Shown in pieces: positions 9,175 through 15,871 of a stretch of 18,908 bases of DNA (positions are counted from its first letter, which is position 1; the number at the start of each line of letters is the position of its first letter). The DNA is from Candidatus Bipolaricaulota bacterium (GTDB lineage Bacteria; Bipolaricaulota; Bipolaricaulia; Bipolaricaulales; Bipolaricaulaceae), in the NCBI GenBank assembly GCA_014360945.1, contig JACIWM010000018.1:1-18908 (forward strand), in the 5' to 3' direction. The notes beneath the pieces are model-generated. The model saw nothing but the letters and a program-made list of their open reading frames with translations, was not told where the DNA came from and did no database searches. Made by a program: the position numbers and the translations under genes.

Positions 9175-9342
9175 ATTGTAATAAAAAGTCACAAGCACAA
9201 GGAAAGTAAAAAATTAAATGCTTTAAATGTTTTACAGGTTGAAAAAAAGAATTATAATATTATAGTGTCAGAAATTAATACTAATTTTGTAGAGATAGAC
9301 GACGCCAGGAGAGCATGTGAGGAGATGGTAAAAGGGATTTGA
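9175..9342 (+). pseudogene. Short unrecognised coding remnant
   Basis: An open frame of about 55 codons ends in TGA 9340-9342. Its last half reads VEKKNYNIIVSEIN, then FVEIDDARRACEEMVKGI, which looks like genuine protein sequence (a strand followed by an amphipathic helix). There is no ATG or ribosome site at its front, so it is probably the C-terminal stub of a lost gene. I do not recognise the family. It lies just outside the CRISPR leader. Confidence 0.3.
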
Positions 9343-9404
9343 ATACGTTTTTATCACTTCAATGTGATTAAAACAAGATCCGTTACAAAAGACAGAAATA
9401 AGTT

Positions 9405-9677
9405 TTATATTTTTATCATAGGCCAACCTGATCCACTATTTTTTACTAATCTCAAAGAATACAAGAGATAGATAATGTATCCTTTATAAAGAAGAGTCCA
9501 ATAAAAAACTAGTATCTGGAGTAAATATATACTTTGGTAAAAGGGATCGTCAAGTATTTTTTTATCAGGAATGGCGCAGCAAACACCAATAGAATCGAAA
9601 ATATGAATATCATACTTACCGGGGTGAGCATCCGCTTTAGCTCCGTTTTTGGCACGTTCACGATCTTCCATTTGCAT
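9405..9677 (-). pseudogene. Unrecognised 90-codon open frame in decayed DNA
   Basis: The frame runs from ATG 9677 and includes AHPGKYDIHIFDSIGVCCAIP, then a hydrophobic stretch around YLLQILVFYWTLLYKGYII. It has no recognisable motif and no convincing ribosome site. The next frame over the same DNA also looks partly protein-like (KWKIVNVPKTELKRM) and joins the relic at 9721-9889. The stretch may therefore be a frameshifted piece of the same old minus-strand gene. No function is assigned. Confidence 0.3.
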
Positions 9678-9720
9678 CCTTGAAAAGTGTGGGTAGACCG
9701 GTTAATAGGTGATACGAATC

Positions 9721-9889
9721 CTTAGAGGGCTCTTGTTATGTGTTCTGCCATAGCATACTATTCCGATGTGGCATTATCGAGAAGTAAATTGAATAGGATG
9801 TTTGATGTTGTGTAGAAATTTGTTTCAAAATTGATATGAGCAGATGCTTCATCGATTAGTTGTCTTTCAATGTCTTGGAACGTTGGCAT
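9721..9889 (-). pseudogene. 5' relic of a minus-strand gene with in-frame stops
   Basis: From ATG 9889 the minus strand reads MPTFQDIERQLIDEASAHIN and then FETNFYTTSNILFNLLLDN before a TAG at codon 44. The same frame continues YAMAEHITRAL to a TAA at 9722-9724. This looks like a real helical protein that has acquired stops. A TATA-like TTTATAAT (minus strand, about 9993-9986) lies upstream. The ATG falls inside the duplicated 30-bp segment of the repeat pair at 9882-9977, so that insertion hit the 5' end of this gene. The family is not recognised. Confidence 0.4.
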
Positions 9890-9977
9890 GAAGATATGTT
9901 AGCTGTTAGACTGTTACACCCTCAGCGAGTATTACCCCGTAATCTTTGTTGGCATGAAGATATGTTAGCTGTTAGAC
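9882..9977. repeat. Isolated repeat-spacer-repeat unit B (30-36-30 bp)
   Basis: A perfect 30-bp direct repeat, beginning GTTGGCATGA and ending GCTGTTAGAC, occupies 9882-9911 and 9948-9977. The two copies flank 36 bp of unique sequence (9912-9947). Identity stops exactly at both ends. Repeat length equals that of the CRISPR repeat, and the gap is within the array's spacer range. The repeat sequence is unrelated to the CRISPR repeat. Only one unit is present. Confidence 0.9.
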
Positions 9978-10196
9978 CCTCACACAATTATAAAATCCTA
10001 GAATTTATAGAGGGCATGTAAAGATAATCCTTGGGGCTTTTCACAATGCAGAATATGAATACTTTATGAATGAACGAACCTAAAATCCATAAATACTAAT
10101 GTATCTCATTTTTTCAACGCTTTGGAAAAATCAGACCGGAAAAAGAGCATTATCAACCACAGACCAAAAGTGAAAATATAAAGCAGAAGATCCCCC

Positions 10197-10294
10197 CCTT
10201 AAAATCTTTCAAAGAATGATTTTACCCTGGTATTAGGAGCCGGGTGTCAACGGCGATCACACAACCTTGAAATCTTTCAAAGAATGATTTTACC
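10197..10294. repeat. Isolated repeat-spacer-repeat unit C (30-38-30 bp)
   Basis: Two 30-bp copies, 10197-10226 and 10265-10294, differ at one base (the fifth, A or G). They begin CCTT and continue AAATCTTTCAAAG, then AATGATTTTACC. They flank 38 bp of unique sequence (10227-10264). Read on the minus strand, the copies share TAAAATCA with the array repeat at the same offset (bases 3-10). It is thus either a diverged mini-array or an insertion into a site resembling the leader end of the repeat. Confidence 0.85.
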
Positions 10295-10304
10295 TTATAT
10301 CCAA

Positions 10305-10413
10305 CCACTCTTACCCCCTTATAAATGATTGTATTATTCTAAAAATCTTTTTTCCTTTTGTAAACTCTGTAGAATACTACAATCAATACTTCTGAAAAGT
10401 ACCATAAGAGTGG
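10305..10413. repeat. Imperfect long inverted repeat
   Basis: TGATTGTATTATTCT at 10326-10340 is matched in reverse complement by 10371-10385 with 14 of 15 bases. Further out, CCACTCTTA (10305-10313) is matched in reverse complement by 10405-10413. The centre is T-rich. This could be a remnant of a small non-autonomous element or an old hairpin. No terminal target duplication was seen. Confidence 0.4.
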
Positions 10414-10595
10414 GGGACAGGTAAAATAGTGTTACTTTTTTGTGGCTTGGAATGTGTACTTATAAAGAAAAATTTACAAAGGAACAGTTAGTGGTACATA
10501 TTCTAATACTTGTCATACTTACATTAATCTGCAATAGATGTTACCATTGCAGTTGTCATAAAAGACTCATGAGCTTAAAAGAACTTGAAGTATAA

Positions 10596-11333
10596 GGTGA
10601 ATAGTCGTTCTTTATGGTGGGGCTGGTCTTGCAGTTACAGTGATGGCGGAAAGAATGGCTAGCATATTATGAAGGAGGAAGGTGCTGGTTATTGAGCGCA
10701 GAAATATTGAAGGCAACTGATATGATAAAAGACACAAAACATGCTTACTCCATAGGTCCGCACAATTTTCTTACATGATTAGGAATCTAGATGAAAATTT
10801 TACAAGGCGTGTGCCCATACTATTTTCAGGGGATGACAAATATCTCCAAGACCGTTACCATCCATTGCCTAAGGAGAGATATACTAAGATGGTAAAATAA
10901 TATTCTAGACCATGAAAAATATGCTAAACACAAGTCACTGGAGAGTGTTCAATAAAGGATGATAAGATATTCGCTGGGGTGGGTAAAGATAAATGGCAAA
11001 TTAATATTTACCGGGAAAATCGACGAAATATTCAATTAATAGTATGGTAAACTACCATACCTTTCACTGGATTTCGAATTTGAGATGCTGGACAAGGAAT
11101 GGCACTAGCTCGCTGCAAAATAAATCATCTTTCACAATGGAATCAACATATACACTTTTATTAGCACCAAGAAGGCGATCATACTCAGAGAATACCAACA
11201 AGGGTGTATAAAAGGAAACCCGTGCTCCTTATACCGAGTTATAGGAAATTCGAGAGAAAACGTGAAAGTTACTGGGAACATTACCATAACATTGGATAAG
11301 GTTGTGGAAAGGGCTCTTATATTCAAAGGGTGA
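10596..11333 (+). pseudogene. glf: UDP-galactopyranose mutase, multiply broken and deleted
   Basis: Glf converts UDP-galactopyranose to UDP-galactofuranose using FAD. Pieces in family order are recognisable across three frames. They are GGAGLAVTVMAERMAS and KVLVIERRN (FAD-binding N-terminus), a frame-shifted SIGPHNFLT (family GPHIFHT), RRVPILFSGDDKYLQDRYHP with LPKERYTKM (family RYFxDxYQxLPKxGYTKM), KLIFTGKIDE then YGKLPYLSLDFEFEMLDKE, and a C-terminal TLDKVVERALIFKG ending at TGA 11331-11333. Stops interrupt nearly every piece. The total of about 740 bp against a normal 1.1 kb shows that the middle domain is deleted. The relic ends seven bases before the GT2 start, as in a former operon. Confidence 0.85.
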
Positions 11334-11339
11334 TATATG

Positions 11340-12284
11340 ATGAGAATAGCTGCGGTAGTCGTGACTTATAATCGTAAAAAGTTGTTAATTGAATGTTTAG
11401 AGGCTTTAAGGAGGCAGACAAGATCTCCAGACGCTATTTATATTATTGATAATGCCTCAACAGATGGAACACCTCAACTATTGCAAGAGAAGGGATATAT
11501 AGAAGTCTTGGAAGGTGGGATTTCAAGGATAAATAATTTGAATGATGGCAGGCCGATGAAAGTGATTTATGTTCGCATGAAAGAAAATACTGGAGGGGCT
11601 GGGGGGTTTCACGAAGGCGTCAGGAGAGCCTACAATGACGGCTACGATTGGATTTGGCTTATGGACGACGACGTGGAACCGGAAGATGATGCTCTTGAAA
11701 TGCTCCTTAAATGGCATGGAAGGATAAAGGGAAAGAAATCGGCTCTCGTACCTGTCAGATATTTCAATCGATCCTTTTTTAATTTGGAAACGAAAAAATT
11801 CAATTTTAGAAACCCCTTTAGGCACTTTACATATGATATTGTGACGGAAGATGATCTTAAATGTAATTATTTTCAGGTTTCTGGCATCTCGTTCGAAGGA
11901 CCGCTTATTAAAAGAGAGGCCATAAGTTCCGTGGGTTTTCCTAATAAGGATTTTTTTATTATTGGAGATGATACGGATTATGCTATTCGTTTACAAGATT
12001 ATGGACCACTATACATGGTCTCTGATGCCCATTTAATAAAAAAGGTAGTTACTAGTGGGGAATTCAACTGGAAAGCATATTATTATATCCGAAACATAAT
12101 TTATTTAGACAGAAAATATGGTGAAAATATCTTTGTAAGATATTTAAGGCCATTCATCACACTTATTAAATATATTCCCTACTTTTTCATAAAGAAGCCT
12201 AGGAATGTGAAACACATTCTAAAAGCTTTCAAAGATGGCTATCAGTTAAGAATGGGAATGACTCTTCCACCTGGCGAATTTTAA
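11340..12284 (+). CDS. GT2 glycosyltransferase, galactofuranosyltransferase-like
   Basis: This GT-A enzyme probably transfers a sugar from a nucleotide donor onto a surface glycan at the cytoplasmic face. The N-terminus AAVVVTYNRKKLLIECLEAL and IDNASTDGT are the nucleotide-binding part. NTGGAGGFHEG (84-94) and the metal-binding WLMDDDVEP (107-115) match the GlfT/rhamnosyltransferase group. IIGDDTDYAIRLQDYG is the likely acceptor/base region. Residue numbers count from an ATG at 11337. The second ATG (11340) is better spaced from GGGTGAT (11328-11334). The neighbouring broken glf suggests the donor was UDP-galactofuranose. AT-rich codon use, with many TTT and ATT, differs from the left operon and fits a variable surface locus. 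Confidence 0.82.
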   Translation: MRIAAVVVTYNRKKLLIECLEALRRQTRSPDAIYIIDNASTDGTPQLLQEKGYIEVLEGGISRINNLNDGRPMKVIYVRMKENTGGAGGFHEGVRRAYNDGYDWIWLMDDDVEPEDDALEMLLKWHGRIKGKKSALVPVRYFNRSFFNLETKKFNFRNPFRHFTYDIVTEDDLKCNYFQVSGISFEGPLIKREAISSVGFPNKDFFIIGDDTDYAIRLQDYGPLYMVSDAHLIKKVVTSGEFNWKAYYYIRNIIYLDRKYGENIFVRYLRPFITLIKYIPYFFIKKPRNVKHILKAFKDGYQLRMGMTLPPGEF

Positions 12285-12526
12285 CAAATAAAGTATTGGC
12301 TTGGGAATTTGAACATGTCATCCACAATTATTGTACGAAACACACTAAAAAGCACATATTCAAGGATCCCCCCTTGAAATGGATTAAAAAGAGAAGAAGG
12401 GAAAATGTAAAATTTATCCAAATATGGAAAATGTGGACATGATAAACCCAGGGTGGGCTATCCTAAAGGATAAAAATGGGCTCATACATTAACTTTGATA
12501 GATAAGAGTAGGTTGGCGGTTAAAAA
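12285..12526. other. Intergenic stretch with hairpin and possible small relic
   Basis: Between the GT2 and GT4 genes, TTCAAGG and CCTTGAA at about 12359-12379 form a short hairpin around ATCCCC. It could be structural in the mRNA or a weak terminator. A 22-codon frame at 12424-12492 (MENVDMINPGWAILKDKNGL to TAA) looks like a fragment of a lost protein, but it is too short to identify. No strong TATA box for the next gene is evident. Confidence 0.35.
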
Positions 12527-13681
12527 ATGAATATTCTAATAATACCTCATGTACCACCCACGATCAGTAAAATACCTGGCAGATTTGATTTCTTTATTGA
12601 AAATCTAAAAGCTAGAAATCAAGTACATTTTTTAACTTGGGACATGCCATATCCATTTACATTCGAAAATATAAAAAATTTCAAAAGGTTAAGAGAAAGT
12701 TTCACATTAGAATTGGAGGAAAATTTAATCCTCCATCATGTGTCAAGGCCTTTGATTTTCCCACCCTTTAATAAAAATGCGGTCACTTCTCAATTAACCG
12801 ATATTATAATGGAATATGATATCGATGTTGTACTTTCAGAATCGTTTATATGGGATATCATCCCTCCCTTCGATTATGTTCCAGTAATTTACGACCTAGT
12901 TGATGATCATATGGCCTCTTTTGAAAACGCTTCCTTATCAATGAAGTTTATGAGCAAATTCCTCAGGATAGAGAGGGCGGTTATCCATCAAATAGAAAAT
13001 TCACAGCACACCCTTTTTGTTTCATCTGTTTTAAAGGATAGATATGGGGGATTATCAGGAGATTCCTCTGTTCTCCCAAATGGTGTAGACTTTAATAGAT
13101 TCAAAGCTGCAAATCCAGATGAATATATTGAAAAATTCCAGTTGGAGGATTATGATCATATACTTGGATATGTGGGCTATTTTGGTAAATGGTCAAACCT
13201 TTATAAAACCGTGGCCAATCTTTATGAATTCTTGGAAAAAAACAATGGGGTTCTTATCATAGCTGGGAATGGGCCCGATGTCGAATACTGTAAAAGAACC
13301 ATAGAAGATAAAAGGAGGTTAATATTTACGGGAATGGTTGAATATCAGAAAATACCATCACTGATAAAAGCATTTGATATAGGGCTCTTACCATTCAAAA
13401 AATGCCCGTTTACGGATGCTGCAAGTCCTATAAAATATTTTGAATATTCTGCAGCTGGTTTGAAGGTGGTCTCCTCTAATCTTGAAGAAGTGAAAAAGAT
13501 AAAATTTAATAATACTATCTTTTTTAATGATATTAAGGATATTGGAGATGCAGTAGAAAAAGCTATTGATACGGATTTTAACAAGTCTAAATTGATAAAA
13601 TCGGTGAAAAAATATGATTGGAGTATATTATCAAGAAAAGTTGAAATTATTTCTAGAAAATTAGGGGAAGTATCCCTTTGA
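12527..13681 (+). CDS. GT4-family (GT-B fold) glycosyltransferase
   Basis: The 384-residue cytosolic or membrane-associated glycosyltransferase probably acts on extracellular polysaccharide or glycoprotein glycans. The N-terminal Rossmann domain starts MNILIIPHVPPTISKIPGRF. The linker shows LPNGVDFNRF (183-192). The donor domain has LGYVGYFGKWSNL (213-225) and the phosphate-binding SPIKYFEYSAAGLKVV (300-315), a variant of the EX7E region. The ribosome site is weak (GGCGG about ten bases upstream of ATG 12527). The donor and acceptor sugars cannot be told from sequence. Confidence 0.85.
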   Translation: MNILIIPHVPPTISKIPGRFDFFIENLKARNQVHFLTWDMPYPFTFENIKNFKRLRESFTLELEENLILHHVSRPLIFPPFNKNAVTSQLTDIIMEYDIDVVLSESFIWDIIPPFDYVPVIYDLVDDHMASFENASLSMKFMSKFLRIERAVIHQIENSQHTLFVSSVLKDRYGGLSGDSSVLPNGVDFNRFKAANPDEYIEKFQLEDYDHILGYVGYFGKWSNLYKTVANLYEFLEKNNGVLIIAGNGPDVEYCKRTIEDKRRLIFTGMVEYQKIPSLIKAFDIGLLPFKKCPFTDAASPIKYFEYSAAGLKVVSSNLEEVKKIKFNNTIFFNDIKDIGDAVEKAIDTDFNKSKLIKSVKKYDWSILSRKVEIISRKLGEVSL

Positions 13682-13740
13682 TCAATCTGAGATGGATTTA
13701 AAGTCCTGTTCTAACAAGGTCATTGACCATCAAATTTTGA

Positions 13741-13764
13741 GGGGGAAAATTTTTTTCGATCCCC
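13741..13764. terminator. Possible terminator between convergent glycosyltransferase genes
   Basis: GGGG and CCCC flank an AAAATTTTTTT centre, with runs of T on the plus strand and A/T on the minus strand. The site sits in the 115-bp gap between convergent genes and could end both transcripts. Archaeal termination mainly needs T runs, which are present. Confidence 0.35.
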
Positions 13765-13796
13765 ACAATAGGAAGAGAGAATAATCAAGTATAATG

Positions 13797-14918
13797 TTAG
13801 GACTCTGCATATGTTTTCATGATCTTTTCTATGATTTTGTCCCAGTTGAATTTTTCCTCAACCATTCTTCTTCCTTTTCTCCCCATACGCTCCTGTAATT
13901 TATCATCTAATAGTAGAGTTTTTATTTTTTCCCTTAGGGATTCCAGATTTAAAGGTTCGACTAGAAACCCGTTTTCACCATCTTTTATAACCTCCACAAC
14001 TCCTCCACTCTTATATGCGATAACCGGCCTGTAGCATGCGTTAGCCTCGGCGAGAACCATCCCAAAACCCTCTCTTGTTGATGGAAGAACAAGTATAGAA
14101 GATCTCTTCATGTGATATATAACATCAGAGTATTTAAGGTTCATGTAAAATGATACTCTGTCCTCTATTTTATAATCTTTCACAAGCTTTAGCAGTCTAT
14201 TTTTTTCAACACCATCGCCTATGACCTTCAATCTTATATTGGGGATTTCATCTTTTAATTCTTTCACTATCTTTAAGAGGTGGTCAACATGTTTATGTGG
14301 TGCCAGCCTACCGACAAATATTAAAGTCCCAGGGACTTTAGATGCCCTTATAGAATCTATCAATGACAAATCAACACCATTATAGATAACCTCAACTCTT
14401 CTAGGATCTATCCCATAATCCTTGACAAGAGCATCCCTAGTCGTGTTACTCACAGTGATTATCCTATCATATGGCAACCTTAAAAGTATTTTCTCGGCCA
14501 TTTTGGCCAGTTTCGATGATTGTATCCACTGGTCGGGGTAAGTGGAACTTACATCATGGATCGTTGCGATCATTGGCGTTCCTTTAATTCTTGACGCTAT
14601 AAAAGCGGGTAATAATGGAGCATAGGTTTGGGCATCGATAATATCATAATCATGGCCAAGGATCCAGAGGATAACAGCTAAGATAAAATGTGCAAAATTT
14701 ATCAAACTCCTCTTGGGAGGATCATCTATCACAGGGCCGATATGATGGACCTTGATACCATTTATATCTTCTTTCTCTTTGACGCCCTTGATTTTCATGC
14801 ATACTAAATCGACTTCCCAGCCCCTTTCAATTAGTCTTTTTCCTATCTCAAGGTATCTTCTCTCCCCACCACCCGGATAGTGAGGCACGAAGAAATCAGA
14901 AACTATTAATATTCTCAT
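13797..14918 (-). CDS. GT4-family glycosyltransferase
   Basis: This is a full-length (373 residues) GT-B retaining glycosyltransferase. It has the N-terminal acceptor loop YPGGGERRYLEIGKRL (14-29), TIHDV (119-123), YNGVD (179-183), FVGRLAPHKHVD (201-212) and the donor motif PSTREGFGMVLAEANA (279-294). The last carries the EX7E pair Glu283 and Glu291. It resembles PimA/WbpY-like mannosyl- or glucosyltransferases, but the substrate is not certain. The gene is convergent with the preceding GT4 and transcribed in the same direction as the broken heliorhodopsin. A TATA-like TATATGTATA lies about 20 bp upstream of ATG 14918. Confidence 0.9.
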   Translation of the reverse strand: MRILIVSDFFVPHYPGGGERRYLEIGKRLIERGWEVDLVCMKIKGVKEKEDINGIKVHHIGPVIDDPPKRSLINFAHFILAVILWILGHDYDIIDAQTYAPLLPAFIASRIKGTPMIATIHDVSSTYPDQWIQSSKLAKMAEKILLRLPYDRIITVSNTTRDALVKDYGIDPRRVEVIYNGVDLSLIDSIRASKVPGTLIFVGRLAPHKHVDHLLKIVKELKDEIPNIRLKVIGDGVEKNRLLKLVKDYKIEDRVSFYMNLKYSDVIYHMKRSSILVLPSTREGFGMVLAEANACYRPVIAYKSGGVVEVIKDGENGFLVEPLNLESLREKIKTLLLDDKLQERMGRKGRRMVEEKFNWDKIIEKIMKTYAES

Positions 14919-14979
14919 AGTAAATCCTAAATAGGACTATACATATAACCATTTGGGAGTTTCCAATTGAAATATTTTT

Positions 14980-15871
14980 TTAGAATGGTGAGAAGACTCC
15001 GATGAAAACCAGCCAAGCGAGTATTGTTTTGGCTGTGAGACTGAGGATAATATAAACCCTTTCACCATATAGGTAGTCTTTCCATTTGCCAACGCCTTTG
15101 TATTGTAGTAGCATGTTCACAGAGAATGTGTTGAACATTATAAAGTAGATGAGTAGTGCAAGGTAGACGAATGCTGGCGGATTAGTTTCTGTTGATCCCA
15201 GGGCCGCGACAAAATAGGCTGCTATAACAATGGACGATGCTAAAGAAAGACTATGACATCGTCGCCGGGGCCGCGACAAAATAGGCTGCTATAACAATCC
15301 ATGGTGTGAAGCCTGCTATGCACCCGCATATATATGGTGACCAGTCAATCTTTTCAGTATATTGGTTCAGTTTCTCCATCAGATAACCGAACATTATCAT
15401 CGAGGCATTTAAAACGAAGATCATTACAAGTGACCAAAGTTCCCAGACTCCTACAAAGGTTGCGAGTATCACGATCATGATCGAACTTGAAAGTGCATAC
15501 TCGTACCAACGATATGGATTCATACCCTTCTTCAGGTAATTTTCATATCCCTTGTTTTGAGGAATCCTATGATGAAATGTGCAACTGCAGATATAAGGAG
15601 GAAAGAAGCTAATATAACACCAAGATAGCTTATGGTGAATGCGACTTGTGGTTCGGGCATAACCTGAAATGATGGTGGATTCATTGAAATTATCTTGAAC
15701 TTCAAATAGAATGTGTATATATCACGTTCCCATGTTAAAAGAAACCCCAGAACAACCATTATGATTCCTTGGATAAAATGTAACGATCCAGCGATTATGT
15801 TCAATCTTCTAAGTCCTTCAAAATTTATAGGGGGATCTTTCAATCGCCTTAAGCCTTTCAATATTATCCAT
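14980..15871 (-). pseudogene. Heliorhodopsin, split into three frames
   Basis: Three consecutive minus-strand pieces together make one seven-helix heliorhodopsin. The first (15861-15532) covers helices A-B, with LRRLNIIAGSLHFIQGI and PEPQVAFTISYLGVILASF. The second (15560-15251) covers helices C-E: NPYRWYEYALSSSIMIV, FVLNASMIMFGYLMEK and WSPYICGCIAGFTPWIVIAA. The third (15240-14980) covers helices E-G: NPPAFVYLALLIYFIMFN, LQYKGVGKWKDYLYGERVY and LSLTAKTILAW. The Schiff-base lysine (codon 15030-15028), the Ser four residues before it and the helix C Glu counter-ion are all kept. Breaks are a 67-bp insertion (listed separately), a one-base shift near 15545-15565 and probably one near the GGGGG run at 15830-15834. 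The last is suggested because ATG 15871-15869, with a GGTGGTG ribosome site, is out of frame. A TTG at 15861 is the only in-frame start. A TATA-like TTTTAAATC lies near 15925-15932. Confidence 0.88.
15201..15298. repeat. Isolated repeat-spacer-repeat unit A inside heliorhodopsin (31-36-31 bp)
   Basis: A perfect 31-bp direct repeat, beginning GGGCCGCGAC and ending GCTATAACAAT, lies at 15201-15231 and 15268-15298. The copies flank 36 bp of new sequence (15232-15267). Both copies encode IVIAAYFVAA on the minus strand. Deleting 67 bp joins FTPWIVIAAYFVAA to LGSTETNPPAF in one frame, so the pre-insertion state is clear. The inserted 36 bp carries a GACGATG/CATCGTC inverted pair. The geometry equals that of units B and C and of the CRISPR array. 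Confidence 0.92.

Larger units (their letters stand above)
9020..10595. other. Gene-poor decayed stretch between the CRISPR array and the glf pseudogene
   Basis: Apart from the leader, the short relics, the two repeat-spacer-repeat units and the inverted repeat listed separately, I see no intact gene here. The segments 9343-9404, 9978-10196 and 10414-10595 hold no convincing coding frame. Short matches to the CRISPR repeat occur at 9138-9147 (GGATTGAAAT), 10127-10137 (AAAATCAGACC) and 10160-10169 (CAGACCAAAA). All are on the plus strand, opposite in orientation to the array. Confidence 0.6.

Noticed and set aside
11042..11060. Perfect 8-bp inverted repeat GTATGGTA / TACCATAC with a 3-base loop
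   Set aside because: It falls on the YGKLPY codons of the glf relic, a conserved family motif, so the symmetry is probably a codon coincidence rather than a regulatory hairpin.
9020..11336. cas genes or a toxin-antitoxin pair next to the array
   Set aside because: I looked for Cas1, Cas2, Cas6 and nuclease motifs in all frames and saw none. The only identifiable remains are glf and unrecognised relics.
15201..15298. Insertion sequence or transposon footprint in heliorhodopsin
   Set aside because: The insert is only 36 bp and the duplication 31 bp. Known transposases leave target duplications of roughly 2-14 bp, and no transposon ends are visible.
14980..15861. Three separate small membrane proteins
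   Set aside because: The pieces are consecutive parts of one heliorhodopsin in the right order, and frames join after removing the 67-bp insertion and allowing single-base shifts.
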